Under the pieces are notes generated by a model, which saw only the letters and a list, made by a program, of their open reading frames with translations, made no database searches and was not told where the DNA came from. Positions 1 through 9,814 of a stretch of DNA of 64,000 nt are shown piece after piece. The position numbers were made by a program, and so were the translations under genes. This DNA comes from Demequina gelatinilytica (GTDB lineage Bacteria; Actinomycetota; Actinomycetes; Actinomycetales; Demequinaceae): the NCBI RefSeq assembly GCF_000971115.1, contig NZ_BBLV01000005.1, forward strand, positions 98,974-162,973. Direction: 5' to 3'. Position 1 is the stretch's first letter, and each line of letters begins with the position of its first letter.

Positions 1-3000
1 CGTTCGGACCCTGCTTCGACGTCACCTTGGCGCCGGCCTTCGTCAGTGCCTCCTGCAGCACGGCACGGAACGCCTGCTCGAGGTGGCTCTCGATGTCGAC
101 ATCGACGGGAGCCTTCTCGGTGATGTTCCACGCGCGCGCCGCCGGCGGCTCAGCGCCCTCCGAGGAGCCGGCGAACAGGATGTCGGCCAGATGCCGTGCG
201 GCGAGCGCACGCGACACGTGTGGCACCTCGTGGGCGCGGGCGAACGGAAGGAGGCAGCGGTGGCACGCGAGGCGCTCGCCGTCGCCTTCCTCCTGGCACG
301 GGCATGATGCGAGCACGGCCCACGCGCGGCGGAGCAGGCTCCACACCTTGTCGGGGTCGGTGAGGTCGGCCAAGTACCCCGTGCCGCCGGGGACCACGTC
401 GTGAAGCAGCAGCGCCGGCGCCGGGGAGCCGTCGGAGTCGCCAGGCTGCGGGTCCACGGAGACGGTGACGTCGATGTGGTCCGGCGCCCCGCCGAACTCC
501 TCGCGCAGGCCCAGCAGCACCGCGGCCTTGAGGCTGGGGACCGCGAAGGTGTCGCCGACGGTGACCGCGAGCGGCAGGCGCAGCAGCACGCCCTGGGTGG
601 TGAGCGTGCGCGACAGCGCGACCTTGCGGCTGCGCTCCTTGGCCGCGTTGCGGTGGCGGCACCACGTGCGGTGCTCCCACGGATTGTTGGCGCCCGCGGT
701 GGTGTCCTGCTTGCCGCAGCCCTCGCACAGCGCGAACAGCGGCGCCGCGCGCTCCTCGCCGGCGATCATCTTGGTGTTCGCCTGGACGTCGGCCTTGCCC
801 AGGTTGAGCCACGTGATCGACAGCTTCGAGAAGTACCGGGCGCCGAAGTCGTAATTCTGCACGTACCAGGAGCCGCGCTCGAAAGCCGGGTCGATGTCCG
901 GCGCGGTGACCACGTGGAAGCGGGCGCGGTCGCGCTCGTCGCGGCGGTCGGAGATGCGCTGCTCGTCGCGACGCACCTCGGCCGAGGCGCGCGTGAACTC
1001 GAGCACCTCGAGCCGCTGGTTGACGTCCGCGATCTCCTTGTCGCCGCAGCGGGGACACACGGTGACCCCGGACCCTCCGGTGACGTCCTTGGTGTACCCG
1101 CATGCCCCGCACAGAGCCAGCTCGCGGATGCCGGTGCCGTCGACGCCCAGGTCGACCGCGTCGATGACGATCTCCAGGCCGTTGGCGTAGAACGTCGCAC
1201 CGGGCGCGAACTCGCTCAGCGCCTGCCGCGAGCCACGGGTGTAGCCCACGGGCTCGGACTGGTACTCGCCCTCGTCGTCGACCCAGTTGAGCGCGATGTC
1301 GAGCTCCACCGAGTCGTCGAGCAGCGTGTAGTTGGGGAGGATCCCGTACTCCTCGAGCACGGCCACCCACCACTTCGACTTCATGTCCGCGATCTGCGCC
1401 TTGACCAGCTTGAGGGAGCCGCCGGCGCTGCGCGCGTCGCGCTTCTCGTCCTCGGTCGCGGCCGGCATCTCGGCCTTGCGGCGCAGCTCGGGGATCTCCT
1501 CCTCGATCGCCTTGAGGCGGTACTGGAGGCCCTCCAACGTGATCGCCCAGCGACGAGAGGCGCCGTGCACCAGAGCAGCGAGCCCGCTCGAGCCCTCGCC
1601 CGCGGCGGGGACCGCCCACGAGGTCAGGGCCTCGACGGTCGACGGCGCCAGCGTCTCGAACGTGGCGAGGAACCGTGCGACGTGGCCCCGTGCATCGTCC
1701 TCCGCGAACGCGATGAGCGAGCCGAGGAAGGTGCCCGGCTCGGACGAGTGCATGACCTTCGAAGCCTGGTCCGGGTGGAACAGCTCGGTGTCGCGCGCGA
1801 GTGAGTCGACCAGGTGCGCGATGTACTGGCGCTGGAGGATCTCCTCGGCGTCGAGGTACGTCGCGGGCGGGCGGACCTCGCCGTTGATGACGGACAGCGG
1901 ATCTTGCAGGCGCGGGAGCTGCTCGCCGCGTCCGGTGATGAACGCGAGGTTCAGCGCATTGCCGGTGAGGCGGCCCGCGCGGCCCACGCGCTGCAGGTAC
2001 GAGGCGACGGACCGGGGGAGCGAGGACAGGAACACCGTCGACAGGTCACCGATGTCGATGCCCATCTCGAGGGTGGGCGTAGCGACCAGCACGTTCGGCG
2101 CCTCGGGGCGCTCGCCGGACTCCTTGAAGCCCGTCTCGAACTCGAGACGGAGCTTGTCCTCGAGCAGCGACGTGTGCTCCCGGGCGACGATGCGGCGCAT
2201 GGCGGCGTCGCCGTAGAACCGGCGGTAGAAGTTCGTCGTCCCGGATTGGCGCGCCAGATAGCCAGGGCAGCGGACCACGAGGCACGGGGCGCCGTCGAGC
2301 TGGTCGACGGCCTCGCGGCCGCCGGGGACCACGTTGGCGCACACGTTGCAGGCGAGCAGCGTGCCGCCGGCGGCGAGGTCCTCGTCGGACACACGGGTGA
2401 GCATGACGATGCCCGGGTCCAGCGAGTACACCGTCGAGCCGGAGTCCTTGACCGCGTGCTCGAGCACCAGGCCGGCCTTCGCGAGCTCGACGAACAGCGC
2501 GCGGGCGAACGATGCGGCCGCCTGGTTCGGCACGCCCAGTGCCCGCTGCGCCCAGCGGGCGTACCAGCTCTGCGGGTTGGTGACGTTGACGAACTCGGAG
2601 TTGCGCGTCGCGGCGCGGCTGTGGCCCACGCGCGGCAGTTCGGGCGCGGGACGGCCGCGGGGGAAGGCGGGCATGCCGACGTTCTTGGGGCGCCCGCCCC
2701 AGATCTTCCAACGGTTGCCGTCCTCGGCGATGTAGCCGTCGAGCCAGCGGTGATACAGGCCGCCCTGCTGGCGCAGGTAGACGAGCACGCCGCGCACCCA
2801 CGCGGCGAGCGCGGCGTCGGACTCGGCGCCGAGCACCTGGATGTCGGCGCCCTCGACGGCCTTGCGGGCGATGCGCGCGAGCCGGTCCACGCCGCCGGCG
2901 TCCACGTGCGCGGCGACGGAGCCCGTGAGCTCCAGCGTGCGACCGACCCGGGACTGAAGACCGAACTCGAGGATCGCGTCGAACAGCAGTCGGTTCTGCA

Positions 3001-5272
3001 CCCGGTCGCGGACACGCTTGGTCACAGTCGCCGAGGTCTTCTCCTTCCAGAACGGCTGGAAGCCCTCGTTGTCCACCAGGTCGGGCGGCAGGATGCGATA
3101 CCGGGCCACGGCATCGTCCCCCGCGTCGCGGATGATGCGCTCGGCGAGCTCGTCGAGGCTGACCGAGCCCGTCGAGGGGACGGCATCCATGAGGAGCGAG
3201 CGGACGGTGAGGGAGTGGGAGCGCGTCTCGACGAAGCCGGCGCGGTGCGCGGCGTCCTGGACGGAGTCGGTGAAGACCAGCGCCTTCTTCTCGTTCTGGT
3301 CGAGCCCGGCGCTGCCGAAGAGCGTCGACAGCGACACGGAGAGCATGGTCGCGATCGCGGAGCCGAGGAAGCGGATCGCGTCCTTGGTGCCGCAGGAGGG
3401 GCAGGTGTCGGCGCGCGAGGCGTCGTCCGCATCGTCCCCGGTCTGGGTGAGGATGGGCAGGACGTAGCCGTCGCGCAGGTCCTCATCGTCGGCGTCGGGC
3501 GCTGCCCACGAGAGCTCGCGGTCCTTGATGCGCCAGTACGCGAGGCCCTGGATGGGGGCGGCGGCGAGCTCTGCGGCGTCGGCCTCGGCGGGTGCGTACA
3601 GCAGCGCGCGGAAGCGCGACTCCTTGGTCATGTGCTTGCGACGGATCGACGCGGTGTCGTCGTCGATCGCGGTGCCCGTGGGGCTGAGGGTGACGCCCCA
3701 GCCGGAGCGGCCGCAGTGGCGGCAGAAGACGGCGGGGAAGGCGTCGCGGTGGAAGGACTCGTCGAGGGCGGCGTCCTCGGTGGGGACGATGGCGCCGTCG
3801 TCGCTCCACAAGAAGCTCGGAGTGGCGCCGGCGCGGCGGTCGATGCGCGTGAGCTCGCGGACCCACAGGTGCATGTCGAGGTTGAGCATGGGGATGCGCT
3901 CGGGCCCGCAGGCCGCGCGCACGTGGCTGAGCGCGGCGAGCACGTAGAGGAGGAACTCCTCGCGGGTGGCCTGCCACTGCTCGGCGGTGTGGTCGGCGGC
4001 AGGGGCGCGGGGGAGCACACGGTCGGCGAGGTCGGTCAGCGAGACGGCGTCCGCGGCGGCTGCGGCCAGGTCGCGCACCAGCGGGAGGGACGATGCGGCG
4101 CTGACCAGGGTGCGTGCCTCGTCGGGCACCTCGCTGTGCATGCCAGTCAGATGGAAGAGGACAGAGGTCGCGGCCTCCGCGACGGTCGTCTCCTCGAAGG
4201 CGAACCGCCAGTGGTTGACGGCGCCGGCGATCCAGTCGGGATCGAGCTCGGTGGGGCGGCCGGCGGTCTCGAACGCGCCGGCATCAACCCTGGTCGCCCA
4301 CTCGTCGTAGGTCATGCGCGACTCGGTGACCACCGCATCGTCGCCGAACCGCTCGCCGAACACGGTGTGCGCGAAGTCGAGCATGACGCCGGGGTCGCCC
4401 TTGTCGCCGAGCGTCGCAGAGGTGGCGATGGGGGTGATCCTGCCGAGCGGGCGCGCGAGGTCGTCGTCCGAGAGGCCGTCGCCCTGGTGACTGCGGAGCG
4501 TCAGGCCCAGGCGGCGCAGGAGCATGGCGACGTCGGTGCCCTGGGCGCCGTCGTAGGTGTGGAACTCGTCGAGCACCAGGTACTGGAGGCTGTCGGCGCT
4601 CGCGGACCAGAGGGGCTGGTCGGCGGCGCGCAGCAGCAGCTGGTCGAGCATCTTGTAGTTGGTGAGGAGGATGTCCGGCGGCGACGAGCGGATGACGTCG
4701 CGGTCGGTGATAAGGCCCTTCTCCGAGACGATGGTGCGGCGGCCGGAGTCCTCGCCGGTGTAGATCGCGGCAGTAAGGCCCGCGAGTCGGGTGTCGCTGG
4801 TGAGGAGCTTGGTGAGGCGCTTGGCCTGATCGTTGGCGAGCGCGTTCATCGGGTAGAGGATCAGCGCCTTGATGCCGGTCTGGCCGGCGGCTCGCATGCG
4901 GCGTGCGTGATCCAGGAGTGGGAAGAGGAACGCCTCGGTCTTGCCGGAGCCGGTGCCGGTCGTGACGAGTGTGGGGAGCGGGCGCTCGTAGAGCGAGTTC
5001 GACAGGCGCCCGAACGCCGCCGCCTGGTGGCCGTAGGGAACGAACCCGTCGGGGACCCACCGGAGCGCGTCCTTCCAGCCCGGCTCGGCCGGGCGGAAGG
5101 GCAGGCGCAGGCGCACGAACGGTCCCTTGAAGATGCCGGACGATGCGTCCTCGAGGAAGTCCTTGAGCGCCGCCTGCGCGTCGCCGTCGGTGAGCGCGAA
5201 GGTGGTCGCGAGGTACTCGAGCAGGCCCGAGCGGATCTCCTTGGCCTGCAGGGACGGCAGAAGCTCGCTCAC
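1..5272 (-). CDS. DEAD-box helicase with C-terminal DUF1998 zinc region, DISARM DrmA/DrmB-like (partial, runs off left edge)
   Basis: Reading from GTG at 5272, which overlaps the methylase stop by 4 bp, the frame is open to base 1, so at least 1,757 residues are present and the C-terminus is missing. Visible motifs: Walker A GTGSGKT (Lys about 111), DEFH motif II (Asp about 235), TSATL motif III (about 285), motif V with EMGIDIGDL and motif VI QRVGRAGR (Gln about 1094). The long insert between lobes carries FCRHCGRSGWG (about 517) and CPSC (624-627). The C-terminal part has CGAC (1388), CPRC (1406), CEGC (1516), then VPGGTGYL, CPC and CHRC, typical of DUF1998. Known: class 1 DISARM encodes a helicase (DrmA) and a DUF1998 protein (DrmB) separately after drmD and drmMI. 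Inferred: here both functions sit in one chain. A DruE-like or MrfA-like long helicase is the alternative. The ATPase assignment is firm; the system assignment is moderate. Confidence 0.85.
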   Translation of the reverse strand, partial: MSELLPSLQAKEIRSGLLEYLATTFALTDGDAQAALKDFLEDASSGIFKGPFVRLRLPFRPAEPGWKDALRWVPDGFVPYGHQAAAFGRLSNSLYERPLPTLVTTGTGSGKTEAFLFPLLDHARRMRAAGQTGIKALILYPMNALANDQAKRLTKLLTSDTRLAGLTAAIYTGEDSGRRTIVSEKGLITDRDVIRSSPPDILLTNYKMLDQLLLRAADQPLWSASADSLQYLVLDEFHTYDGAQGTDVAMLLRRLGLTLRSHQGDGLSDDDLARPLGRITPIATSATLGDKGDPGVMLDFAHTVFGERFGDDAVVTESRMTYDEWATRVDAGAFETAGRPTELDPDWIAGAVNHWRFAFEETTVAEAATSVLFHLTGMHSEVPDEARTLVSAASSLPLVRDLAAAAADAVSLTDLADRVLPRAPAADHTAEQWQATREEFLLYVLAALSHVRAACGPERIPMLNLDMHLWVRELTRIDRRAGATPSFLWSDDGAIVPTEDAALDESFHRDAFPAVFCRHCGRSGWGVTLSPTGTAIDDDTASIRRKHMTKESRFRALLYAPAEADAAELAAAPIQGLAYWRIKDRELSWAAPDADDEDLRDGYVLPILTQTGDDADDASRADTCPSCGTKDAIRFLGSAIATMLSVSLSTLFGSAGLDQNEKKALVFTDSVQDAAHRAGFVETRSHSLTVRSLLMDAVPSTGSVSLDELAERIIRDAGDDAVARYRILPPDLVDNEGFQPFWKEKTSATVTKRVRDRVQNRLLFDAILEFGLQSRVGRTLELTGSVAAHVDAGGVDRLARIARKAVEGADIQVLGAESDAALAAWVRGVLVYLRQQGGLYHRWLDGYIAEDGNRWKIWGGRPKNVGMPAFPRGRPAPELPRVGHSRAATRNSEFVNVTNPQSWYARWAQRALGVPNQAAASFARALFVELAKAGLVLEHAVKDSGSTVYSLDPGIVMLTRVSDEDLAAGGTLLACNVCANVVPGGREAVDQLDGAPCLVVRCPGYLARQSGTTNFYRRFYGDAAMRRIVAREHTSLLEDKLRLEFETGFKESGERPEAPNVLVATPTLEMGIDIGDLSTVFLSSLPRSVASYLQRVGRAGRLTGNALNLAFITGRGEQLPRLQDPLSVINGEVRPPATYLDAEEILQRQYIAHLVDSLARDTELFHPDQASKVMHSSEPGTFLGSLIAFAEDDARGHVARFLATFETLAPSTVEALTSWAVPAAGEGSSGLAALVHGASRRWAITLEGLQYRLKAIEEEIPELRRKAEMPAATEDEKRDARSAGGSLKLVKAQIADMKSKWWVAVLEEYGILPNYTLLDDSVELDIALNWVDDEGEYQSEPVGYTRGSRQALSEFAPGATFYANGLEIVIDAVDLGVDGTGIRELALCGACGYTKDVTGGSGVTVCPRCGDKEIADVNQRLEVLEFTRASAEVRRDEQRISDRRDERDRARFHVVTAPDIDPAFERGSWYVQNYDFGARYFSKLSITWLNLGKADVQANTKMIAGEERAAPLFALCEGCGKQDTTAGANNPWEHRTWCRHRNAAKERSRKVALSRTLTTQGVLLRLPLAVTVGDTFAVPSLKAAVLLGLREEFGGAPDHIDVTVSVDPQPGDSDGSPAPALLLHDVVPGGTGYLADLTDPDKVWSLLRRAWAVLASCPCQEEGDGERLACHRCLLPFARAHEVPHVSRALAARHLADILFAGSSEGAEPPAARAWNITEKAPVDVDIESHLEQAFRAVLQEALTKAGAKVTSKQGPN

Positions 5273-8200
5273 AGATCGTCTCCGAACTCGGCCTCGAACC
5301 GGGCGTAGGCCTCGCGCATGTCCTTCTCACGGTCGAGGACCACGAAGGGGAACTCATAGGTGTAGTCGATGCCGCTGCCGGGGTGAGTCGCGGTGCGCTC
5401 GTCGACGGTCAGGTTCTCGCCCTTGGCCTTGTAGAGCTTCAAGACCTCGTTGGGCACGAGGCGCCCGTTCGCGTCGTAATGGTTCTCCTGGTCGTATCTC
5501 CGCAGTACCGCGAATTGCGTGCGGTACACGGTGCAAAGCTCGTCCGCGGTGACGCCGAGCCCGAGGGCGACGAGGGCGTCGATTTCTACCTGGATTTGGC
5601 GGCGGACTCGAGGAATTCGAGCCGCCACGGTCGGTGTCCATGGCGAGCCCTTCCCTGCCGTTGCCAGCCAGAAAGGTGCGAATGCGTCGGTCAGGCAGAA
5701 TAGGCGTGCGGCGCGGTCAGCGATCATGGCTGCGAGGGCTTGATCCGTGATCCACGCAATTCGCGAAATCGTACTCAGCGGTATGTCCGATTTCGGCGAC
5801 GAGCGGACTTGAAAGTCGGAAAGGAGCGAGCACAAAGTCCCGACGACCGACGCAAGTTCACGGGCGCTCAGATTCGCGCTACCCGCTGCAGATACCGGGT
5901 GCACATGCGCCGTACCAGGTGGAATCACGGCGGCGATGAGCGTGCGTTCTCCCGTGTTGTTCGCCATTCTGCGCCATGCAAGACGGAAGTGCGCTCGAGC
6001 CGGGGAACGCCCAGCTGCCTGTCCCCAGTGGGTGTAGCTCGCGTCGTACCTTTCAGTACCAACCGATGGCTTGTAGGAAGTGATCGGAACGTAGTCGTGC
6101 GGCAGGGCTTCGAGGTCGACCGGTGTCCAGTCAAGCTTGTGCAGCATGGTCTCGTTCGGGTACTTATACGCTGGATTGGCTACGTAGAGGTGGGGGCCCT
6201 GGAGAATCACCTCGTTCCAACTCTCGGCTGGTCCCCAGTCCTTCCTGAAAATGCCCTTCTTTCGGTCAATCGATTCGTCCCAGCCGCGTGAGAACTCGAG
6301 ATCCAACTCACTGATCCTTGGTGAGGCTGCAATCTTGTCGAGCACGCGTGACTCAGATCGATTCACTGTGTAGAGCATCCGTGACTGCAGCACCGGTACA
6401 GGCTCGGCTGACAGCAACTCATGCCACGTGCGCAGGGTCGCGTCCGTCACCTCGGTAATGCGCGCCAAATGGGGTCGGACTTCCCATTTCCCTTCTTGGT
6501 CTTTCACCCCAGGTTCGGCACCTGACCCGTCGTGGTCGAATGAACGCTCAACCGTCGTCGGATGGTAGAGGCTCGACGCGCTGGAGAATTGAACAAGATC
6601 GGTCGCGGATCCATACACATGGACGCCGAAACTGGCGTGGTGGTGGACTTCCTCGAAGAGTTGCAGTTCGTTCAGGAACTGCCAATGGCGTCGGAGTCTC
6701 CGGTAGGTGGATGCCCGCAACAACCCGGCCTTCTCGTCGGTGAAGTGGGACTCGGGATGGATAAGGCCGACGGACGCGCGCGCCGATAGATTGGCCCAAG
6801 TCCGCATCATGAAACAGCGGTAGAGATCGGGCTGGAGTCCCGCCAATTCAGGGTAGTTGGCGCCTGAACCCAAGTACTCCGCCGAACAGGCGCTGTCCGT
6901 CGAACCGTCGAGCACCAGCATTTTGATTCCGGCGAGTTGAAGCGTGAGAGCGCGTCGCGCCGCGCGTTCAGATTCGGAGGGCTTGTTGGCGAGTTGCCAC
7001 CAGGGGTCGCCCTCCGCTAGCAGCGCGTCAACGTCAGAACGAGGTCGCACCCACGGAGGATTTCCGATCTGCAGATCGAACCCGCCGTGACCAAGCACCG
7101 GAGCGAACTCGATTTGCCAATGGAAGAACCCGTGTCGTGAGGCGATTTGCCCGGCAACTGAGAGCCAGCCGTGGACTGCGTTGGCGTCAGCCGTGCGGAG
7201 CGCTCCTGCAAGGCCGAGGTCAGTCGCCTCGGCATCGTTCAGCTCTTCCCACGAGTCCGCGCTCGCGAGAGTGTCGGTCCCAAGCCGGCTCCGGCTCCGC
7301 GCCTCAGGGGCGCGGCCGAGAAGCGCGAAGCAGGTGGCGATCCACTCGTCGAGAGTCGGCGGGGCGACGTCGGTGGTGAGCGGCCAGAACCACAGCGCGC
7401 ACCAGGCGTCCATGACGGCCCGCACGCGGCGGTAGGCGCCGTTCGCGTCGGCGAGCGACTCCTCGATCTGCTCGCGCGTCACGATCCCGGCCGGCGTATC
7501 GTCCTCTCGGCCCCACACGGGGATCGGGCGTCGAGCCTGCTCGTTCGCGATCTCCAGCCTCCGCGCGGCCATCTTCCAGAGTGTGTCGACGCGGTAGCTC
7601 AGTTCCATTAGGTCGTCGAGCTGCTTGCGGGTGGGCTTCGCCTTGATGGACTTGCGCCACGCCTTGAGCGACGCGACCGCCTCGGGGGCGAGCTCCTTGG
7701 CCTCCTTGGCGTCGGCGGCTGCGCCCCACCCCTCGGCCGGGAGCAGGAAGTGCCAGATCTGGTGGGACTCGCGATCCCCGAGCGTGATGTCGGTGGGCGG
7801 GGTGGTGAGCCACGCCTTCGCGTTGATGGTGTCGCGCGTGTAGACCGCGCTGCGAGCGCCGATGAGCGAGTTGCCGCGGCGCAGGTGCAGGCCGAACCAC
7901 GGCGCCTCGAGACCCTCGACCATGGTGTCGAGCCACAGCGAGATCTCCGCGAGTTCGACCGCCGTCGCGTTGAGGTCGACGCCGTAGACGTTGTGCAGCG
8001 CGATGTACGCCTTCACCCGCTGGAGCTCCCTTTGGTACTCCTCCGGGGCGATCCTGTCGCCAAGTTCGGCCTGGCGCCTCTTGAGGTACTCGGAGGCGAG
8101 CTGACGCGTCGCCTCGATGGCGAACGCACCCGAGCCGAGCGCCGGCTCGCACACCGTCAGACTCAGGACCTCCTCGGCGGTGGTGGTCTTGCCGTCTTGA

Positions 8201-9813
8201 TCGAGCAGCTCGGCGAGCGCCTGGGACACCGTGAAGCGGGTGAGCACCTCGGGCGTGTAGAAGGACGCCGACTGCTGGCGCTCGCGACCCGCGAGGCGGA
8301 ACACGAACGTGCCCTTCTCGTGGATGACGGGCTTCTTCTCGCCGGTCTCGGGGTCCTCGGTGGTGACGAAGTCGGTCGCGGCGATGCCCTCGGCGCGGGT
8401 GGTCGGCACCACCCACGAGCCCTTGGACGAGTCGCCGTTCTTCGCGACCTCGAACAGGTCCTCCTCGGCGAAGAAGCCGGTGTACGACATCAGGCCCTCG
8501 TACACGGCGCCCAGTTGGTTGATGCCCAGCTCCGCGTAGGAGATGAAGCCGCGGTCGCGCTTGGACTTCTCCTTGCTCAGCAGCAGGTGCTCGAGCACCT
8601 GCTGGAGCGCGCCGTTGCCCAGTTTGACCTCGTCGAGGTAGGCGACGGCGCGGGGTAGGAACAGGTCCGCACGGAGGCTGTGGAACGTGAGCGAATCGGT
8701 GACGGCGTCCTCGCTGCGAGACGATGCGGGGGAGTGGCCCCGGTCGACGAGCCGGAAGAGCACGTCGAGGGACGCGTACAGGTGCGTGCCGTGCTGCGCC
8801 TGCTCCGTGGTGATCTCCTGGAGCACCAGCTCGCGGAGGCGGTCGAGGCTATAGCCCGCGTCGTACTCCGGTGCGCCGACGGGCAGCACGCCCAGTTCTG
8901 GCGATGCCTCCGCGTACAGGAGGAAGAGGATCCGGTAGATGTAGCGCAGCGACTGCTTGGCAAGCACCTGCGCCTCCGCCTGCGGCAGCGGCTCGAGTCC
9001 CTGGGCTGCGCGGCGGGCGACCACCTCGTTCGCGAGGATCTCGATGGAACGGCGCACGCCATCGCGGAGGTCCTTGCTCACGCCGACCGTGTGCTTGACC
9101 GACTCCTCGAGCACCTGCTCCCACCAGATGCGCCCCTCGGCGTCCGGCGCGAGCGACTCTGCGGAAAGGATCGTCAGGGCGGTGACGATCTCGCCGCCGT
9201 TCTTGGCGTCGTTGCGCTCGGCGACGAGTTGGAGGTCGACGGCCAGGTAGCGTCCCTCGGCCCAGCGGGCCGCCTCGGCGACCAGCGCCCACCTGCCGGC
9301 CAGGACGAGGACGAAGCGCGGCGCATCGTCCCCCGCGAAGAGGCTGCTGACGCGGCCGGGGAGCGACCAGGACGGCTTGCCGTCGACGCCCTCGAAGGGA
9401 TCCCACAGGCCCATGCGTTCCTTGTCGCGGAGATCTTCGACCGCATCGGCCGGGCGCGCGGAGACGATCGCCAGCGGTGCCGCGCCAGAAAGCCCGGGCA
9501 CGCCGACCGTGGTGACGTGCGCATCGTCCTTGATCACGTAGCCGGCGCCGCGGAAGCCGAGCACACGCAGATACTCCTCGTGGAGGGCGTCGACCTCGTC
9601 CTGCGCGGGGTGGTCGTTCTGCCCGATGCCGACGAGCGCCTTCTCGAGCGCGCCGCGCGCGGCGGTGAAGCGGGAGAGCGGGGAGTCCTCGGCGTCCTTC
9701 CACTCCTTGGCGCGGGCGGTCACCTGCGCGGCGAAGGAGGCCTTGCCGTCGGAGGTGAGGAAGTGCTCGCCGATCCAGTCGCCCTCGTTGACGATCGAGT
9801 CGAAGACGGCCAT
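5269..9813 (-). CDS. drmMI: Large N6-adenine DNA methyltransferase, DISARM DrmMI-like
   Basis: A 1,514-residue Eco57I/type IIL-style adenine methylase. An alpha-helical N-terminal third precedes the catalytic core: motif X SASFYTPEVL (about 518), SAM-binding motif I CEPALGSGAFAIEATRQL (about 556), YGVDLNATAVELAEISL (motif II/III) and catalytic NPPWV (about 918). The remaining 600 residues should hold target recognition. ATG at 9813 lies 1 nt after the drmD-like stop behind GAGGGGGAC, and its stop overlaps the next helicase by 4 bp, so the three genes are probably coupled. In class 1 DISARM, DrmMI marks host DNA. No PD-(D/E)xK nuclease motif is evident, so restriction probably needs the helicases. 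Oddity: roughly 5.7-7.25 kb, the recognition region, is clearly more A/T-rich than the rest. A PglX-like BREX methylase is the alternative, but the neighbours favour DISARM. Confidence 0.85.
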   Translation of the reverse strand: MAVFDSIVNEGDWIGEHFLTSDGKASFAAQVTARAKEWKDAEDSPLSRFTAARGALEKALVGIGQNDHPAQDEVDALHEEYLRVLGFRGAGYVIKDDAHVTTVGVPGLSGAAPLAIVSARPADAVEDLRDKERMGLWDPFEGVDGKPSWSLPGRVSSLFAGDDAPRFVLVLAGRWALVAEAARWAEGRYLAVDLQLVAERNDAKNGGEIVTALTILSAESLAPDAEGRIWWEQVLEESVKHTVGVSKDLRDGVRRSIEILANEVVARRAAQGLEPLPQAEAQVLAKQSLRYIYRILFLLYAEASPELGVLPVGAPEYDAGYSLDRLRELVLQEITTEQAQHGTHLYASLDVLFRLVDRGHSPASSRSEDAVTDSLTFHSLRADLFLPRAVAYLDEVKLGNGALQQVLEHLLLSKEKSKRDRGFISYAELGINQLGAVYEGLMSYTGFFAEEDLFEVAKNGDSSKGSWVVPTTRAEGIAATDFVTTEDPETGEKKPVIHEKGTFVFRLAGRERQQSASFYTPEVLTRFTVSQALAELLDQDGKTTTAEEVLSLTVCEPALGSGAFAIEATRQLASEYLKRRQAELGDRIAPEEYQRELQRVKAYIALHNVYGVDLNATAVELAEISLWLDTMVEGLEAPWFGLHLRRGNSLIGARSAVYTRDTINAKAWLTTPPTDITLGDRESHQIWHFLLPAEGWGAAADAKEAKELAPEAVASLKAWRKSIKAKPTRKQLDDLMELSYRVDTLWKMAARRLEIANEQARRPIPVWGREDDTPAGIVTREQIEESLADANGAYRRVRAVMDAWCALWFWPLTTDVAPPTLDEWIATCFALLGRAPEARSRSRLGTDTLASADSWEELNDAEATDLGLAGALRTADANAVHGWLSVAGQIASRHGFFHWQIEFAPVLGHGGFDLQIGNPPWVRPRSDVDALLAEGDPWWQLANKPSESERAARRALTLQLAGIKMLVLDGSTDSACSAEYLGSGANYPELAGLQPDLYRCFMMRTWANLSARASVGLIHPESHFTDEKAGLLRASTYRRLRRHWQFLNELQLFEEVHHHASFGVHVYGSATDLVQFSSASSLYHPTTVERSFDHDGSGAEPGVKDQEGKWEVRPHLARITEVTDATLRTWHELLSAEPVPVLQSRMLYTVNRSESRVLDKIAASPRISELDLEFSRGWDESIDRKKGIFRKDWGPAESWNEVILQGPHLYVANPAYKYPNETMLHKLDWTPVDLEALPHDYVPITSYKPSVGTERYDASYTHWGQAAGRSPARAHFRLAWRRMANNTGERTLIAAVIPPGTAHVHPVSAAGSANLSARELASVVGTLCSLLSDFQVRSSPKSDIPLSTISRIAWITDQALAAMIADRAARLFCLTDAFAPFWLATAGKGSPWTPTVAARIPRVRRQIQVEIDALVALGLGVTADELCTVYRTQFAVLRRYDQENHYDANGRLVPNEVLKLYKAKGENLTVDERTATHPGSGIDYTYEFPFVVLDREKDMREAYARFEAEFGDDL

Positions 9814-9814
9814 G

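Noticed and set aside
1814-5308. Plus-strand open frame of 1,164 codons
   Set aside because: Antisense shadow of the DUF1998 helicase; its translation is low-complexity (Val/Gly/Ala/Arg/Glu) while the minus frame has all helicase motifs.
5740-6291. Plus-strand frame of 183 codons in the methylase
   Set aside because: Antisense frame in the A/T-richer recognition region; no ribosome-binding site and no family features.
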